A DNA stretch of 64,000 nt from Methylobacterium frigidaeris (lineage in GTDB: Bacteria; Pseudomonadota; Alphaproteobacteria; Rhizobiales; Beijerinckiaceae), in NCBI RefSeq assembly GCF_022179185.1, contig NZ_BPQJ01000017.1, forward strand, positions 62,001 through 126,000, given 5' to 3'. This document shows positions 62,409 through 64,000 of the stretch, one piece after another (within the stretch, counting starts at the first letter, position 1; each line of letters opens with the position of its first letter). The notes under the pieces were generated by a model. It worked only from the letters and a program-made list of their open reading frames with translations. It did no database searches and had not been told where the DNA came from. A program made the position numbers and the translations under genes.

Positions 62409-63316
62409 GCCCCGGGGCGACGCCCGCACCCTTGCTCGGCGGCGCGCTCACCGCCCTCGTCACGCCCTTCGCGGCGGGCGGGACGCGGCTCGACGAACGG
62501 GCGCTCGGCGACCTCGTCGCCTGGCAGGTGGCGCAAGGCACCGAGGGCCTGGTGATCGGCGGCCCCACGGCCGAGGGGCCGACCCTGACCGAGGCGGAGC
62601 GCGACCGCGCCTTGCGCGTCGTCCTCGAGGCAGCCGGGTGCCGTGTGCCGGTGATCGCCGCCACCGAGAGCAACTGCACCCGCACGGCCATCGCCCGGAC
62701 CCGGGCGGCGGAGGCCGCCGGGGCCGCCGCCGCCCTGGCGGTCACGCCCTACTACAACCGCCCGACGCAGGAGGGGCTCTACCGGCATTTCGCCGCCATC
62801 GCCGCAGCGAGCGACCGGCCGCTCCTCCTCCACACCGACCCGGCCCGCAGCGGGATCGACCTCCTGCCCGACACCCTCGCGCGCCTCGCCGCCCTGCCGG
62901 GGATCGCAGGCCTCGTCGATGCCGCCGTCGACCTCGCCCGCCTGAATGCGACCGGGCGGACGGCCGGCCCGGGCTTCCTGCTCCTCTCCGACGACGACGC
63001 CACCGCCGCCGCTCACGCCGCGATGGGCGGGCAAGGCTGTGTCTCGGTCGTCGCCAACCTGGTGCCGGGGCCTTGCGCCGCCCTGCAGCGGGCCGCCCGG
63101 GACGGCGACCACGCCCGCGCCCGGGTGATCCAGGCCGGGCTGAGGCCGCTGATCGCGGCTTTGTCGCGCGAGACCGATCCGGGCCCGGTCAAGCTCGCCC
63201 TGGCGCTGATGCGCCCGGGATTCGCTCCCGACCTGCGCCTGCCCCTGGTGCGGCCCCGTCCCGAGACGGAGGCCGCGCTCGCGGCGGCGCTCGACCGGAT
63301 CGGGGAGGCCGTGTAG
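62405..63316 (+). CDS. DapA-family protein lacking the Schiff-base lysine
   Basis: This 303-residue protein has the DapA/NanA TIM-barrel pattern: 'GGALTALVTPFAAGGTRLD', 'VTPYYNRPTQEGLYRHFAAI' and 'GIDLLPDTLARLAALPGI'. Three key residues of E. coli DapA are changed. The catalytic Lys161 (in GIKEAT) is Val at about residue 171 ('GLVDAAV'). Tyr133 (in YNVPSRT) is His at about 143 ('HTDPARSG'). Thr44 is Pro at about 54 ('GGPTAEGPTL'). It is therefore unlikely to form the pyruvate Schiff base and may be a pseudoenzyme or have a new activity. The frame is complete. It overlaps a small hypothetical gene upstream. Confidence 0.88.
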   Translation: MSPGATPAPLLGGALTALVTPFAAGGTRLDERALGDLVAWQVAQGTEGLVIGGPTAEGPTLTEAERDRALRVVLEAAGCRVPVIAATESNCTRTAIARTRAAEAAGAAAALAVTPYYNRPTQEGLYRHFAAIAAASDRPLLLHTDPARSGIDLLPDTLARLAALPGIAGLVDAAVDLARLNATGRTAGPGFLLLSDDDATAAAHAAMGGQGCVSVVANLVPGPCAALQRAARDGDHARARVIQAGLRPLIAALSRETDPGPVKLALALMRPGFAPDLRLPLVRPRPETEAALAAALDRIGEAV

Positions 63317-63338
63317 GAGGAAGATCCCGCTTCGGTTT

Positions 63339-63620
63339 TCAGCCCCCGCCCGCCTCGTGCGCCTCGCGCACGAACGCCGCCCGCGCCTTCGCGTCGGGCG
63401 CGACGTCCCTCGCGCGGCACCAGGCCAGGAAGGCCTCCGGCTCGATCCGGATGCGGGCCACCGCTACGCCGCTGCGCGACACCTCGCGCTCGATCTGCAT
63501 CGCCGACATCTGCCAGGTGGCGTAGCTCTCCGGCAGGCCGGACTCGGCCATCGCCTCCCGGATCCGGGGATAGTCGCCCGGCTCGTACCAGGCGATGCCG
63601 ACGCTCCGTGGGCGCTCCAT
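63339..63620 (-). CDS. Small conserved hypothetical protein
   Basis: This 93-residue cytosolic protein begins 'MERPRSVGIAWYEPGDYPRI' and contains 'VAVARIRIEPEAFLAWCRAR'. I recall it as a conserved alphaproteobacterial protein of unknown function; no motif shows a role. It is convergent with the DapA-like gene. The ATG at 63620 is the natural start for the family as I remember it. Confidence 0.7.
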   Translation of the reverse strand: MERPRSVGIAWYEPGDYPRIREAMAESGLPESYATWQMSAMQIEREVSRSGVAVARIRIEPEAFLAWCRARDVAPDAKARAAFVREAHEAGGG

Positions 63621-63703
63621 CGATCAGCCTCTCACGCCTGTGCCCGGGGCCGCAGGAGCACCCGCACCGGCCAGTGTCGCCGCCGGCGTCGCGTGCGCAA
63701 CAG

Positions 63704-63775
63704 AAAAAAGGCCGCCCTTGCGAGGCGGCCCGAAGTCTAGGGAGGAAACGCCCAAAGAGGGCTGCACCGCCGCGA
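63704..63775 (-). ncRNA. Candidate MmgR/alpha-r8-like small RNA
   Basis: On the minus strand the DNA reads a small stem GCCC-TCTTT-GGGC, then the single-stranded anti-Shine-Dalgarno-like TTTCCTCCCTAG (CCTCCC at 63740-63745), ACTTC and a terminator stem GGCCGCC/GGCGGCC (63710-63730) with six T residues. This order matches my memory of the MmgR (alpha-r8) Hfq-dependent sRNA of rhizobia. The 5' end is not fixed. Function in rhizobia is linked to storage granule control; here it is unknown. Confidence 0.5.
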
Positions 63776-64000
63776 CGCCATCGCTGCGGTGCGACGTCGT
63801 TGTCTCATGCTGCATCGCACACTGCAATCGTTTGCAGGGCACAATGGCCATGCTTGCGGCGCATGGATCGCGCTCGCGGCGTCGGATGGCCGGGGCGGCG
63901 GCGCCGGAGGGCGTCAAACCGCCCCTTGCCCCGCGACCCCGACCTGTTAGACGACCCTTCTCCCTCGTGGACGTATCCTGTGGCGCTCCGGCTCCGCCGA
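63776..64000. other. Terminal intergenic DNA
   Basis: The last 225 bp hold no gene I recognise. If the small RNA is real, its promoter lies here on the minus strand; no clear hexamers were found. Confidence 0.35.

Noticed and set aside
63624..63917. A 97-residue minus-strand frame near the end of the window
   Set aside because: It runs through the terminator hairpin of the candidate small RNA and has no protein-like features.

Overview
The window looks like chromosomal DNA of a high-GC alphaproteobacterium of the order Hyphomicrobiales, most likely Methylobacterium or a close relative. This is inferred from gene order (tolC-popZ-valS; tmk-holB; ispDF-cinA-(gap)-dusB-ntrB-ntrC-ntrY-ntrX-hfq-hflX; mazG), from fused IspDF, from a Ros/MucR regulator and from the very GC-rich coding style. 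No tRNA, rRNA, CRISPR array or intact insertion sequence was seen.

Layout. 0.2-5.3 kb: outer-membrane channel tolC, polar organiser popZ and valS. 5.3-13.4 kb: a GNAT enzyme, a DUF2283 protein, a DUF2459 protein, a decayed relic of a 'HYLQYG' repeat gene, a divergently arranged RND efflux pair and a secreted protein. 13.8-19.9 kb: a cell-wall and replication block (RlpA-type lipoprotein, D-Ala-D-Ala carboxypeptidase, tmk, holB), a phosphoesterase and pterin dehydratase. 20.0-23.3 kb: an AT-richer island holding one 1104-residue protein with three glycosyltransferase-like modules. 23.9-30.4 kb: a NitT/TauT-type ABC importer and two MFS transporters. 31.1-33.1 kb: a second AT-rich island with one GT-D/FkbM fusion protein. 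34.0-36.7 kb: a histidine kinase, KaiC-like ATPase and response regulator set. 36.8-39.6 kb: a MarR-GNAT fusion, cinA and ispDF. 40.3-51.5 kb: the nitrogen-control block dusB-ntrBC, a MucR-like gene, ntrYX, hfq and hflX. 51.7-57.1 kb: a cysteine-synthase-like enzyme, a multiply broken AAA ATPase, a periplasmic catalase-like peroxidase, a cupin regulator with a GNAT gene, and mazG. 57.4-60.4 kb: seven iterons, a second repeat set, a plasmid-type RepA gene and a HARE-HTH gene with palindromic operators. 60.6-63.6 kb: an MFS sugar-acid transporter, a DapA-like protein without its catalytic lysine, and small conserved proteins. A probable MmgR-like small RNA lies at 63.7 kb.

The most unusual items are the iteron/RepA replication module inside housekeeping chromosomal DNA, the two single-gene glycosylation islands, the KaiC-like ATPase placed between a kinase and a response regulator, a DapA-family pseudoenzyme candidate, and a 33-bp triplication in the FMN-binding start of dusB. 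Short in-frame tandem repeats recur in several genes. Start sites were chosen from ribosome-binding sites and family length, and several differ from the longest open frame.
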